Of a stretch of 64,000 nucleotides of DNA, positions 17,278 through 25,692 are shown one piece after another; the stretch's first letter is position 1; each line of letters starts with the position of its first letter. A program made the position numbers and the translations under genes. Origin of the DNA: Qipengyuania xiamenensis (GTDB lineage Bacteria > Pseudomonadota > Alphaproteobacteria > Sphingomonadales > Sphingomonadaceae); the NCBI RefSeq assembly GCF_019711495.1, contig NZ_JAIGNM010000003.1, positions 62,001 to 126,000 of the forward strand. The letters are read 5' to 3'. Below the pieces are notes generated by a model. It had not been told where the DNA came from. It made no database searches and saw only the letters and a list, made by a program, of their open reading frames with translations.

Positions 17278-17895
17278 TTAATCTTCGATATCGAAGTCTT
17301 CCGCGTCCAGCTCCTCGACCTCGTGCCCTTCGAAACGGGCGGAGAGGATCGCGGCAGCCGTGACGTGTCCCTTGATGTTCTTGACCAGCTCTTCATGCGT
17401 CGCGCCGGGCATCAGCGTCATCGGCAGGTCGAGTGCAAAGAGCTGGAATACGTAGGTATGTTCGACGCCCAGCGGCGGATCGGGCAGGAGCCATTCGGAG
17501 TTGCCCTGGCTGTTCTTGCCGGTGCGCGGCGGAGCTTCGCCTTCGAACAGCGCGCCCTTCTGGCCCTTGAGGCCCCAGACGAGCCAGTGGACCTTGCCGT
17601 CGGTCGTATCCTCGACGACGAGTGCCAGCTCCTGCGTACCCGGAGGGGGAGCGGTCCATTCAAGCGGAGGCGCGACTGCATCGTCCTCGATTGCGGTGAA
17701 GCTGGGATCGAGTTCGCCGCCATGGCGGAAGGCCGGGCTGCTAAGCGCGAAACCGGATTTGCCGAGCACCTTCTCCTCGGCGACTTCGCCGATGGTCAGC
17801 GGCTTGGCGACCGCGCTTCCGACTGCCTGCTGGACCCAAGAGGGCACACCCGTACTCAATTCTTCACTCCAAAATTCTCGCGCCAATCTGCGCAT
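17278..17895 (-). CDS. YbhB/YbcL family (PEBP, Raf kinase inhibitor-like) protein
   Basis: A 205-residue protein of the phosphatidylethanolamine-binding fold. Core motifs are SSPAFRHGGELDPSFT, DDAVAPPLEWTAPPPGTQELALVVED (ligand-pocket DxxP-type segment), VHWLVWGL and HTYVFQLFALD. An N-terminal extension of about 40 residues precedes the fold, with no clear signal peptide. The start may lie a little downstream of 17895. Function of bacterial members is unknown. It is followed by the SWIB gene 32 bp later on the same strand. Confidence 0.85.
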   Translation of the reverse strand: MRRLAREFWSEELSTGVPSWVQQAVGSAVAKPLTIGEVAEEKVLGKSGFALSSPAFRHGGELDPSFTAIEDDAVAPPLEWTAPPPGTQELALVVEDTTDGKVHWLVWGLKGQKGALFEGEAPPRTGKNSQGNSEWLLPDPPLGVEHTYVFQLFALDLPMTLMPGATHEELVKNIKGHVTAAAILSARFEGHEVEELDAEDFDIED

Positions 17896-18107
17896 TGGGT
17901 GGGCAAGCTAGGCATAGCGACCCGCAAATTGCTATGGCGCAGGGGGCAATTTGCACCGTTTTCGCGTCCAAACCGCCCTGTTTTCCACCGAAAGGGCCCC
18001 CGAGGGGGCATCATTTGACAATTCGGTTGCTCACTATCTGTTCATTGGGCAGTCTTATCCCACCGAATTGCTCCGTGAAAACCAAGCGCGGAGAGGGGAG
18101 AACAACT

Positions 18108-19523
18108 ATGAAATCGGGTCGCGCATTCCTTTCAGCAACGCTTGCCCTGTCTCTTGCCGCCTGTGGTGGCGGAGACAGTTCCGGAGGTGGAACCTTCGGC
18201 GGCGGTAGCGGCGGCGGCGGTGTGGGTGGCGGCGGAACCTGCTCGCTGTCGGAACGGCAGGACTGGGCGTTGTCGGTGCTCCAGGAATGGTACCTGTTCC
18301 CCGGCCTTCTCGATACCAGCGTCAACAAGTCGAACTACACCGACCTGCAGAGCTATATCGACGCGCTGGTTGCGCCGGCCCGCGCGCAGAACCGCGACCG
18401 ATACTTCACCTACATCACCTCGATCGAGGAAGAGACCGACCTCATCAACAACGGCTCCAATGCCGGCTTCGGCATCCGCCTGACCTACGACACGGTCAAT
18501 AACCGGGTCTTCGTTGCCGAGGCTTTCGAAAACGCTCCCGCCTTCTCGCAAGGCTTCGACCGCGGCACCGAACTGCTGCAGATCAACGGCCAGTCGGTTT
18601 CGAACCTGATGGCGAGCGGCGGCCCTGCAGCGGTCAGCGAGGCGCTCGGCCCATCCGATCCCGGAGTGACCCGCAACTTCATCATCCAGAGCCCGACGGG
18701 CGTGCAGAGCACGGTCAGCGTCACCAAGGCGGAATATCCGCTCGATCCGGTCTCGGACCGCTATGGCGCGGTGGTCCTGAACGACGGGACGGACAACGTG
18801 GGCTATATCAACCTGCGCACCTTCATCGTGCAGGATGCCGGCCCGCAGCTGCGTGACGCGTTCCAGCAGTTCAAGAACCAGGGCATCGACAAGATCATCC
18901 TCGACCTTCGCTACAATGGCGGCGGCCTGGTCTCGGTGGCCGACCTGCTCGGCGACCTGCTGGGCGACGGGCTGGAAGGACAGATCTTCTCCGAAACCAA
19001 GCTTCGCCCATCAAAGTCTTCGGAGAACTCGACCGAACTGTTCGAGAACCTTCCCGAGCAGATCGGCGTGACCAAGCTCGCGGTGATCGGCCGCGGCGGC
19101 ACCGCCTCGGCCAGCGAGCTCGTGACCAATTCGATGATCCCCTATCTCAACAGCAACATCGCGCTGGTCGGAGCAAACACCTACGGCAAGCCTGTCGGCC
19201 AGTACGCCTTCGACCGCTCGGCCTGCGACGACCGCCTGCGCGCGGTGGCATTCCGCACTGTCAATGCGGCTGGACAGGGTGACTATTACGATGGCCTCGC
19301 CAGCGTGATGCCCAACACGTGCCGCGCCAATGACGACATCTTCACCCAGTTCGGCGACCCCAACGAGGCATCGATCGCGACCGCGCTCGATTTCCTTGCC
19401 GGACGCAGCTGTACGGCCATCACCGCAAAGGACGATACCATCGCACAGCGCGGCGGCACCACGCAGATCCTGCAGCCCGAGCGCCCCAGCGCAGTCCAGC
19501 GCGAACTTCCGGGTCTCTACTGA
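18108..19523 (+). CDS. S41 family (C-terminal processing) peptidase lipoprotein
   Basis: A 471-residue lipoprotein. The signal peptide MKSGRAFLSATLALSLAAC ends in a lipobox (LAAC), then a 27-residue glycine/serine tether leads to a short N-terminal helical domain. A PDZ-like part follows (FGIRLTYDTVNNRVFVAEAFENAPA, RGTELLQINGQSV). The S41 catalytic domain has KIILDLRYNGGGLV, Ser334 in TASASE and Lys361 in TYGKPVG. It should be a serine/lysine-dyad protease anchored in a membrane facing the periplasm or outside. The frame opens at 17895 but the ATG at 18108, with GAGAGGGGAGAAC upstream, gives the lipoprotein start. Confidence 0.92.
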   Translation: MKSGRAFLSATLALSLAACGGGDSSGGGTFGGGSGGGGVGGGGTCSLSERQDWALSVLQEWYLFPGLLDTSVNKSNYTDLQSYIDALVAPARAQNRDRYFTYITSIEEETDLINNGSNAGFGIRLTYDTVNNRVFVAEAFENAPAFSQGFDRGTELLQINGQSVSNLMASGGPAAVSEALGPSDPGVTRNFIIQSPTGVQSTVSVTKAEYPLDPVSDRYGAVVLNDGTDNVGYINLRTFIVQDAGPQLRDAFQQFKNQGIDKIILDLRYNGGGLVSVADLLGDLLGDGLEGQIFSETKLRPSKSSENSTELFENLPEQIGVTKLAVIGRGGTASASELVTNSMIPYLNSNIALVGANTYGKPVGQYAFDRSACDDRLRAVAFRTVNAAGQGDYYDGLASVMPNTCRANDDIFTQFGDPNEASIATALDFLAGRSCTAITAKDDTIAQRGGTTQILQPERPSAVQRELPGLY

Positions 19524-19525
19524 GC

Positions 19526-19855
19526 ATGCGCGAACACACGAACTTTACGCAGTTCTGGCCCTTCTACCTGCGGGAGCATTCCAAGCCCGCGACACGGGCC
19601 CTGCACTATTTCGGCACCTCGCTGGTCGTCGTGATCGCGATTGCTGCGGCGCTGACGGGGACGTGGTGGATGTTCGTCGCGCTGCCGGTTGCGGGCTATT
19701 TCTTTGCCTGGATCGCGCATTTCGGGGTCGAGAAGAACCGCCCCGCGACCTTCACCTACCCCTTGTGGAGCCTCGCTGCGGATTTCCGCATGTGGTGGCT
19801 TTGGTTGACCGGAAGGCTTGGGCCCGAACTCGCCAAGGCGGGCATCGAAAGCTAG
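19526..19855 (+). CDS. DUF962 / Mpo1-like membrane protein
   Basis: A 109-residue protein with the Mpo1-like signature: FTQFWPFYLREHSKPATRALHYFGTS, two hydrophobic segments, and GYFFAWIAHFGVEKNRPATFTYPLWSLAADFRMW. Yeast Mpo1 is a dioxygenase acting on 2-hydroxy fatty acids, and the conserved His residues (HSKPATRALHYFG, WIAHF) are present here. The bacterial function is not established. It starts 2 bp after the S41 peptidase stop and overlaps the convergent DUF3429 gene by 4 bp. Confidence 0.9.
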   Translation: MREHTNFTQFWPFYLREHSKPATRALHYFGTSLVVVIAIAAALTGTWWMFVALPVAGYFFAWIAHFGVEKNRPATFTYPLWSLAADFRMWWLWLTGRLGPELAKAGIES

Positions 19856-20304
19856 CCGAGCGCGATCAGGAAGGTCAGCACGCCCAGCCCGATCGATAGC
19901 GGCACACGCAGGCTGAGCCACCAGCGCGGCGCAAGGCCGCTGAGCCTGCCATCGACGGCGAGCGAGACAAGCAGCGCCCCTCCGAGCATCATCAGCGACG
20001 GTTCCGCACCCGTGTAGCCGAGTGCGAACGGCGCGAGCGAGACCAACGCAACCAGGCTTGGAAGCACGGCTGCGATCCACAGCCAGCCGAGCGCGGACCG
20101 TCTCTCGGCCGCGGGTGCTCCGGCGGCGAGACCCCACCATGTGCCGCCCAGGAAACTGAGGATCAGCGCAGCATAGAGCGCAGCGATCACGAGAGCCGCC
20201 TCCCGCCACTCCGCCGGACCGAGATAAACCGCGAGCAGGCAGGCGATCTGCGGCAGCAGACCGGCAAGCCCGAGCATTCGTGCCCGTGAAGGGACCTCAC
20301 GCAT
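19852..20304 (-). CDS. DUF3429 domain membrane protein
   Basis: A 150-residue protein with five hydrophobic segments. LGLAGLLPQIACLLAVYLGP, AALYAALILSFLGGTWWGLA and GALLVSLAVDGRL match the DUF3429 family, a small membrane family of unknown function. It overlaps the upstream membrane gene by 8 bp and is the last member of a leftward chain of four overlapping genes (22004 to 19852). Confidence 0.88.
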   Translation of the reverse strand: MREVPSRARMLGLAGLLPQIACLLAVYLGPAEWREAALVIAALYAALILSFLGGTWWGLAAGAPAAERRSALGWLWIAAVLPSLVALVSLAPFALGYTGAEPSLMMLGGALLVSLAVDGRLSGLAPRWWLSLRVPLSIGLGVLTFLIALG

Positions 20305-20656
20305 TGCGTCTCTCCGTCATCAGGAACCATGCGAAACCGAGGGCGAACAGCAAGTCACCTGCGACGATAAGTCCGATCGCGGCCTCCCCGTTCCCGAACC
20401 AGTTCTGCGGCGCGAGCATCGCGATCACCATCCCCTTGCCCACTATCCCCGCGACCAGCACGGGCGCAAACCGCCTCGGGTCGTGCGCCACGAGGGCGTA
20501 GACGATGCCGAAGCAGAAGATCAGCACCGCCCCCACCGCGTCGGGCGAACCCCAACTTGCATCGAGGAAAGCATCAAGGCCGATCACGATATTATAGGTG
20601 GCAGCGGCCCAGAAGAATGCCTTCCAGCCACGCCCGACCGGCGAATTCCCGCTCAC
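20297..20656 (-). CDS. small four-helix membrane protein, unknown function
   Basis: A 119-residue protein with four hydrophobic segments (AFFWAAATYNIVIGLDAFL, VGAVLIFCFGIVYALVA, APVLVAGIVGKGMVIAMLAP, LIVAGDLLFALGFAWFLM). No family is recognised with confidence. It overlaps the upstream lipoprotein gene by 4 bp and the downstream DUF3429 gene by 8 bp, so it is translated from the same message. Confidence 0.8.
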   Translation of the reverse strand: MSGNSPVGRGWKAFFWAAATYNIVIGLDAFLDASWGSPDAVGAVLIFCFGIVYALVAHDPRRFAPVLVAGIVGKGMVIAMLAPQNWFGNGEAAIGLIVAGDLLFALGFAWFLMTERRNA

Positions 20657-21084
20657 GGGTTCTCGGGCCCGTCAAAACCCTGGGTGTCAGTGTAAGCACA
20701 GCCGTTGCGCTGCTCTCCACCGAGTAGCAGGGTCGCGGTATACGGATAGGTGCGGTCGCTCATCCCGTCGGAACATTCCCCCGGCGTGATGGTGAGATCG
20801 AACGGCGCGCCCTCGAGAGCACCTGTAAATCCGAGGCCGTTATTGCCCGCAAATCTCGCGACGCTGAAAGTGGTGCCCTCCGGATTGTCAGGCGTGGAAT
20901 AGCGCGCGTCGGTACGGGAAATTTCTCCACCCCAGAATGGTTCGGTTCCGGTGAAGTAGATCGTTTCTTCAGCTCCGATCGCGTCGAAGGCATCGGTCGG
21001 GCCAGCGCCCGGCTCTCCCTCGCCCGGCTGGCAGGCCGACAGCGACACGGATGCGGCTGCGATTAGGAGGGCTTGTCTGATCAT
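20653..21084 (-). CDS. lipoprotein, META/COG3650-like
   Basis: A 143-residue lipoprotein. MIRQALLIAAASVSLSACQPGEGEPG gives a signal peptide with lipobox LSAC. The mature part has IYFTGTEPFWGGEISRTDARYSTPDNPEG and LTITPGECSDGMSDRTYPYTATLLLGGEQRNGCAY, the pattern of the COG3650 membrane-protein/HslJ-like group of unknown role. Two cysteines (ECSDG, GCAY) could form a disulfide. The start at 21084 overlaps the stop of the upstream hydrolase gene by 4 bp. Confidence 0.85.
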   Translation of the reverse strand: MIRQALLIAAASVSLSACQPGEGEPGAGPTDAFDAIGAEETIYFTGTEPFWGGEISRTDARYSTPDNPEGTTFSVARFAGNNGLGFTGALEGAPFDLTITPGECSDGMSDRTYPYTATLLLGGEQRNGCAYTDTQGFDGPENP

Positions 21085-22004
21085 TCGCTGCGGTCTCCGT
21101 GATGTTTCCTGATGAATGCGACCGTCTCCTGCAGGGCCTTCCGACCCTCGGGAACAGGCAGCAGCATCCAGACGTGGAACATGCGCTCGTATTCGCGGTA
21201 GATGTAGTCCTTGTGGCCGACCCCCTCCAGCCTCTGGGCCAGCCGCCGTCCGTCGACCAGCAGGATGTCGGAAGTCCCGGAAAAGATCGCCATCGGAGGT
21301 AGGCCGTCGAGCTTGCCGAACAGCGGGCTGAGGCGGTGATCGTCGAGAGGAAGCGCACCGGCATAGAGCTTGCCGCAAGCGTCCAGTCCGGCGACCGCCA
21401 GCATCCGGTCGCGCTTTTCGATTTCCTTCTGCCCCTCGCCCGATGCGGTCGCATCGACCCAGGGCGAGAAAAGCACGAGACTTGCCGGAAGATCGCCGCC
21501 GTCCGCTTCGATCTCCTGCGCAAGCGCGAGCGACATCCCACCGCCTGCACTATCTCCCATGACGGTGAGATTGTCCGCGCCATAGCGCTCTGCCAGTTCG
21601 GCATAGAGCGACCGCATGGCCGCCAGCGTCCGTTCGGCCGTGACCTCGGGTGCCAGCGGATAGATCGGGACACTCGCCGAGGCTCCCAACTCTTCGCACA
21701 GCCACGCCACGGCGTCCCAATGCACCGCCGCGATGTCCATGACATATCCGCCGCCGTGGAGGTACATCAGGTGCGGTGCGCCGGGCTGTGCCCCGCCCTT
21801 CGGGGTAATCGTAACCACCGGAAAGCCGTGAGAGTTATCCTCGGTGATATCGAACGTCTTGTGCCACTTGCCGCGCGGGCGGATCGGCTTCTGCTCGCGA
21901 AGTTTCGCGATACGGCCGAGAAGCTTGTCGGGCTCGGCGAAAAACTTCCTGATGCCGAGCAGTGGCAGGGCGAAATCGACGAGGCGGGCGCGAATGCTGA
22001 CTAT
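21081..22004 (-). CDS. alpha/beta hydrolase (HSL/GDSAG esterase type), probable non-ATG start
   Basis: An esterase/lipase of the hormone-sensitive-lipase type. It has the oxyanion-hole motif YLHGGGYVMD, the nucleophile elbow VMGDSAGGGM, SDILLVDGR (Asp region) and HVWMLLPVPEG (His). The first ordinary start is a GTG at 21818 (245 residues), but that codon lies mid-strand. The frame stays open upstream with coding character (RARLVDFALPLLGIRKFF, then PRGKWHKTFDITEDNSHGF) up to a stop at 22034-22032. No ATG/GTG/TTG is available there. A GGGAGA ribosome site at 22016-22011 is placed six bases before an ATA codon at 22004, which I take as the likely start (307 residues). It leads the overlapping leftward chain. 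Confidence 0.8.
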   Translation of the reverse strand: MVSIRARLVDFALPLLGIRKFFAEPDKLLGRIAKLREQKPIRPRGKWHKTFDITEDNSHGFPVVTITPKGGAQPGAPHLMYLHGGGYVMDIAAVHWDAVAWLCEELGASASVPIYPLAPEVTAERTLAAMRSLYAELAERYGADNLTVMGDSAGGGMSLALAQEIEADGGDLPASLVLFSPWVDATASGEGQKEIEKRDRMLAVAGLDACGKLYAGALPLDDHRLSPLFGKLDGLPPMAIFSGTSDILLVDGRRLAQRLEGVGHKDYIYREYERMFHVWMLLPVPEGRKALQETVAFIRKHHGDRSE

Positions 22005-22061
22005 GGCTGGTCTCCCTTTGCGCGAGCGAACCTAGCGGGACGCAGCGCGGGTGCAAGCAGC

Positions 22062-23831
22062 TCAGCGCTGCGAGAGTAATGCCGCCTGCTTCTCGCGGAT
22101 ACGATCGAGCTGGCGCGCATGGGGTTCGAGGTGCGCTGCATAAGGCGCGCTGCCATGCGAAACGCCCGGGCGGATAGGCTCGCGCACCTGCGCTGCGCTG
22201 AAAGTCGGCACTGGTGTCTTGCGGCTCGTAGGATCGAGGTAATCTTGGTTCCATTCGAGACCCAGCCAGTCGAAGAGGCCCTGCGATTGGCCTGCGGGAT
22301 CTGCGACGAGCGCCTCGTGCGAAAGTGCGCGGATTTCCAGCCCCTCATCCCTCCACGCAGCGACCGCATCGGCGATCAGTTCGAGATGGTCGATGATCGC
22401 GCCAAGATCGGTCGCGTAATCGTAGAACGGCGAGAATCCGCGAAGGAATATCGACACGGCGACATCGGCCGGATCGCGGAAATTCACTGCAAAGACCGCC
22501 CCGGGATGAATGCGCGCAAGCGCCCCGGCTACGACCAGCTGCACCGGGTTCTTGTCGACGATCCAGCAGGACGATGCGGCCAGGCGGGCAAAGCCGCGCC
22601 TATCGGCCTCGGATAGCTGTGAGAAAAAGCGCTCGCGCTCGGCTCGGGGCATCGCCGCAAGTTTCTGGCTGGGGTCGAGCAAGTGGGGCAGCAGCGCCCC
22701 GCGCTCGCCGACCGAAGTAACTGCGGGCGATGCCGCGAGGATGGACTGCACCAGCGACTGGCCCGATCGCGGCGCGCCGCACAGGTAGAAGTGGCGCGGG
22801 CGTTCCTGAGCCTGCTCGACTGCGGCGGTGTCACGATAGATCGACAGCTGGGCATCGAGCAGCCTGCGCCAGTCACGCCGCGCCCCCGACGGCGACAGGC
22901 GATTGCCGGTGACCGCATAGTTCCAAGCCTGTTCCGCATCGCCCTTGCGGTCATTGTGCTGTGCCAGGGCCATGAACAATTGCGCGCGGTGGTACGGGTG
23001 CAGCCGCTCATCGCCCGCCAGCCTGATAGCGGCGTCGGTAGCGCTCTCGGGCACATCCTTTCCGAAGCCGAGCAGCTGGATCAGGAGATCCGGGTTGGGT
23101 CCGCTTTCCTCGATAGCGGTCTCAATCACCTGGCGCGCTGCCTCGCTGCCCTGAGACCAGAGGACGAGCGGAGCAAGAACAGCCGCAGACGCCGCGTCCC
23201 CCGGAGCTGCGGCGACAAGGCCACCCGCCAGCTCTTCCGCCTTCTCGTAATACTGGGCATCGGTCGCGATGCGTGCTGCCAGCAAGGCTGCCGAGCGCTG
23301 CGCGGCATTGGCGGAGGCGATGTCGTCAAGCAGCAAGGGCTGTATAGCATCCCATGCGCCATGCAGGTCGCCGCTTCCGCGCAGCGCCTCGACATAAAGC
23401 TGGCGCACTTGCAGCGGCGCAGACGGAGCGGCGGCAATCGGGGCGATCCGCTCGGCCGCCTCGGCGAAGGCTCCGCCCTTGATCAATGCCCGCACCAGCG
23501 CAATCACGAGAGGCGCCATTCCGCCCGACAGCCTCACCGCCTCGCGGTGCTCTGCAATCGCCTCGGCTATCTTGCCGACGGCCTCTAGACCCATTGCGTG
23601 ATTATAGCGGAACATGCCCTCGCCCGGATCGAGCGCGACCGCTTCGGCCAAGGGTGCCAATGCATTTGCGGGATCGCCACCGGACAGGCGGGCCATGCCG
23701 AGCATGGAAAGCGCTTCGGCTTTCTCACCCTGCGACAGTTGGGTCGACAACGCGCCTTCAAGGATCGCGCAGGCTTCGGCCACCTTGCCGGAGCGAAGTG
23801 CCTGTTCTGCCTGATCGAGTGCCGCTGTCAC
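22062..23831 (-). CDS. TPR-repeat sulfotransferase family protein
   Basis: A 589-residue two-part protein. Residues 1 to ~330 are TPR-like helices (QAEQALRSGKVAEACAILEGAL, EAVALDPGEGMFRYNHAMGLEAVGKIAEAIAEHREAV). Residues ~345-589 form a sulfotransferase-like domain with the 5'-PSB loop FYLCGAPRSGQSLVQSILAASPAVTSVGE and the 3'-phosphate region PGAVFAVNFRDPADVAVSIFLRGF. The glycine-rich loop has Gln-Ser where Thr-Ser/Thr-Leu is common, so the PAPS-binding lysine/threonine pattern is not perfect. No signal peptide is seen, so it is cytoplasmic. The acceptor is unknown; TPR-linked bacterial sulfotransferases are thought to modify proteins, lipids or glycans. Confidence 0.85.
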   Translation of the reverse strand: MTAALDQAEQALRSGKVAEACAILEGALSTQLSQGEKAEALSMLGMARLSGGDPANALAPLAEAVALDPGEGMFRYNHAMGLEAVGKIAEAIAEHREAVRLSGGMAPLVIALVRALIKGGAFAEAAERIAPIAAAPSAPLQVRQLYVEALRGSGDLHGAWDAIQPLLLDDIASANAAQRSAALLAARIATDAQYYEKAEELAGGLVAAAPGDAASAAVLAPLVLWSQGSEAARQVIETAIEESGPNPDLLIQLLGFGKDVPESATDAAIRLAGDERLHPYHRAQLFMALAQHNDRKGDAEQAWNYAVTGNRLSPSGARRDWRRLLDAQLSIYRDTAAVEQAQERPRHFYLCGAPRSGQSLVQSILAASPAVTSVGERGALLPHLLDPSQKLAAMPRAERERFFSQLSEADRRGFARLAASSCWIVDKNPVQLVVAGALARIHPGAVFAVNFRDPADVAVSIFLRGFSPFYDYATDLGAIIDHLELIADAVAAWRDEGLEIRALSHEALVADPAGQSQGLFDWLGLEWNQDYLDPTSRKTPVPTFSAAQVREPIRPGVSHGSAPYAAHLEPHARQLDRIREKQAALLSQR

Positions 23832-23896
23832 GAAGTGTGTCCGTCCGCCATGCGCCGCTGGTGGGCGGCACGAGGTCGGCTGTCAACGTCGCCGGG

Positions 23897-24802
23897 TCAG
23901 CCTTTGCGGAAGAGCCTGCCCACCAGGCTCTTCTTTTCCGGCACTTCTTCTTCCGGTTCGGCTTCGGCCACGCGGCGGCGAAGATCGAGGCCGGTCGGGG
24001 CCTTCTCTTCGACCACTTCCTTGCGGCTGATCATGCTCTCGGGAAGCATTTCGGGCATTTCGGCGCCGGCAAGCGCTTCGGCATTTGCGCCCAGCGTCTC
24101 GCGCCATTCGATGCCGTGGACCATCATAACTTCGGGGCGCATGTCGACCATGCCGGCAAGCACGGGGACACCGCCGGGAAGCGGACGCGACCGGCTGGTG
24201 TGCTGGACCGCCTCATGGAACAGCAGCGCGCGCCACCAGCAGGCGAGCACGAACTCGACATAGCGGCGCGGTGCCTGTTCAGGCGCTTCGTCGCGGAAGA
24301 AATGGCGTTCCTTGTGGAAGACGAGCGCCGTGTTGAGCGCGTCCAGCCCCTCACAGTCGAGGAACACCTCGATGTCCTCGTCATAGCCTGCCCAAGCCGG
24401 ACCTTCCGGATTGGCAGCTTCGGCGAGCAGCTGGGGCGTATTCGCCTTGCTGAAGGCGAAGGGTTCGTCGCCATAGATGCCCAGCAGCATGTAGGGCCGG
24501 ATTTCCTGCCCCTTGTCGAAGGCCTTGTCCGGATCATTGGCGATGGCGATCGTTACGCCGGTAATCGGATCACCTTCGTTGATCTCGATCGCGTCGGCGA
24601 GATCGTCCCAGCCTTCGAACTCGATGCTGCGCGAATTTGTCGCGAGGCACTGCTGCGCGAGAGGCGTGTCGAGAGCTTCGAGCGACATCACCAGATACTT
24701 GCGCAGGTTCTCCAGGTCGCCCTCGTGGAACGACTGGCGCATTTCGGCTTCCCAGGCCTGTTCACCCTCCTGGGTCGCGAAAAGTGTCTGTAGCTCGTGC
24801 AT
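23897..24802 (-). CDS. conserved hypothetical protein (301 aa)
   Basis: A 301-residue soluble protein with no domain I recognise. The first 250 residues are mixed alpha/beta with many aromatic residues (EFVLACWWRALLFHEAVQHT). The C-terminal 50 residues are a charged low-complexity tail (EVVEEKAPTGLDLRRRVAEAEPEEEVPEKKSLVGRLFRKG) ending in a basic amphipathic patch that could touch the membrane. Codon use matches the neighbours. It is read leftward from a 213-bp gap shared with a divergent gene. Confidence 0.75.
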   Translation of the reverse strand: MHELQTLFATQEGEQAWEAEMRQSFHEGDLENLRKYLVMSLEALDTPLAQQCLATNSRSIEFEGWDDLADAIEINEGDPITGVTIAIANDPDKAFDKGQEIRPYMLLGIYGDEPFAFSKANTPQLLAEAANPEGPAWAGYDEDIEVFLDCEGLDALNTALVFHKERHFFRDEAPEQAPRRYVEFVLACWWRALLFHEAVQHTSRSRPLPGGVPVLAGMVDMRPEVMMVHGIEWRETLGANAEALAGAEMPEMLPESMISRKEVVEEKAPTGLDLRRRVAEAEPEEEVPEKKSLVGRLFRKG

Positions 24803-25015
24803 CGCTGGTCCGTACTCTGAATCTTACCCGCCGAGGGGTTCGCGCGCATTCCATAGCGGCAATTTCTCACTGTGGCATTAACTGTGACGGCAAACCATTG
24901 CATCGCCTTTACCGCGCGTCGTTAAGGAGGGGTGAAACCGGGGCACCGGAGCCTCAGGAACGCCTGCGAGCGGTCGAGCGTTTGGACAGCAAGACGCATC
25001 TTGCGGAGACAGACA

Positions 25016-25612
25016 ATGAAATACGCCCCCCATATTGCGGGTGCGGTAGCCCTGATTACCATGGCAGGCGCCCTCAGCGGCGCCGCAATCGGCGACAGCC
25101 GCATCCTCGAACGCGATCGCTACGATACGCTACCCGAAGCGCAGATGGTGACCGCCGGCAATGCCGGGCTGCGGACCGGCGAACGCCCGCCCGACCACTA
25201 CCCCCTGAAAACGCCCGAAGGCACGATCGAAGTAGCCGAGCTTGCACTTCACGGTCGCATGCGCGGGTCGAGCGACGGTGTCTGGTGGGAAGAGCGCGGC
25301 GGTGATCGCGTCGAACTCGCAGGCGAATACGGTGATTTCTACGCATCCGCCGATGCCGAACGGCTCGCTCGCGAAGAGGCGCTGCTCGCCTTCACCGGTG
25401 GCCGCGCCGAATACCAGGTCCGCCTTGAAGAGCGCCAGCAGGCGGCTCCGGCAGCAGGTACAAGCCAGCGCATGACCCGTGCCGAAGCACCGATGGCGCT
25501 TGCCGAACCTGCCGCGATAAACGAACCGCAAGCACCCGCCTCGCCGCGCGAGCCGAGCACCGGCAACGCGAAGACCATCGACGTGACCGCTGCCCTGGCT
25601 GCCCGCGAATAG
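25016..25612 (+). CDS. hypothetical secreted/membrane-anchored protein
   Basis: A 198-residue protein with an N-terminal signal or anchor (YAPHIAGAVALITMAGALSGAAIGDS). The rest is hydrophilic, with a tryptophan-containing motif (SSDGVWWEERGGDRVELAGEYGDFYASADAERLAREEALLAFTGG) and a Pro/Ala-rich C-terminus. No family is recognised. The ATG at 25016 is preceded by GGAGACAGACA. It ends upstream of a strong bidirectional terminator. Confidence 0.7.
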   Translation: MKYAPHIAGAVALITMAGALSGAAIGDSRILERDRYDTLPEAQMVTAGNAGLRTGERPPDHYPLKTPEGTIEVAELALHGRMRGSSDGVWWEERGGDRVELAGEYGDFYASADAERLAREEALLAFTGGRAEYQVRLEERQQAAPAAGTSQRMTRAEAPMALAEPAAINEPQAPASPREPSTGNAKTIDVTAALAARE

Positions 25613-25640
25613 GCTCGGTCACATAGACATGTGCCCATAG

Positions 25641-25674
25641 AAAAAGGCGGCCCGCGAAGGGCCGCCTTTCTTTT
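25641..25674. terminator. bidirectional intrinsic terminator
   Basis: An 11-bp inverted repeat, AAAGGCGGCCC and GGGCCGCCTTT, flanks a five-base loop, with A-run on the left and T-run on the right. It sits between the convergent genes ending at 25612 (+) and 25693 (-) and can serve both. Confidence 0.9.
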
Positions 25675-25692
25675 GGCGTCTATCAGGCGCGA

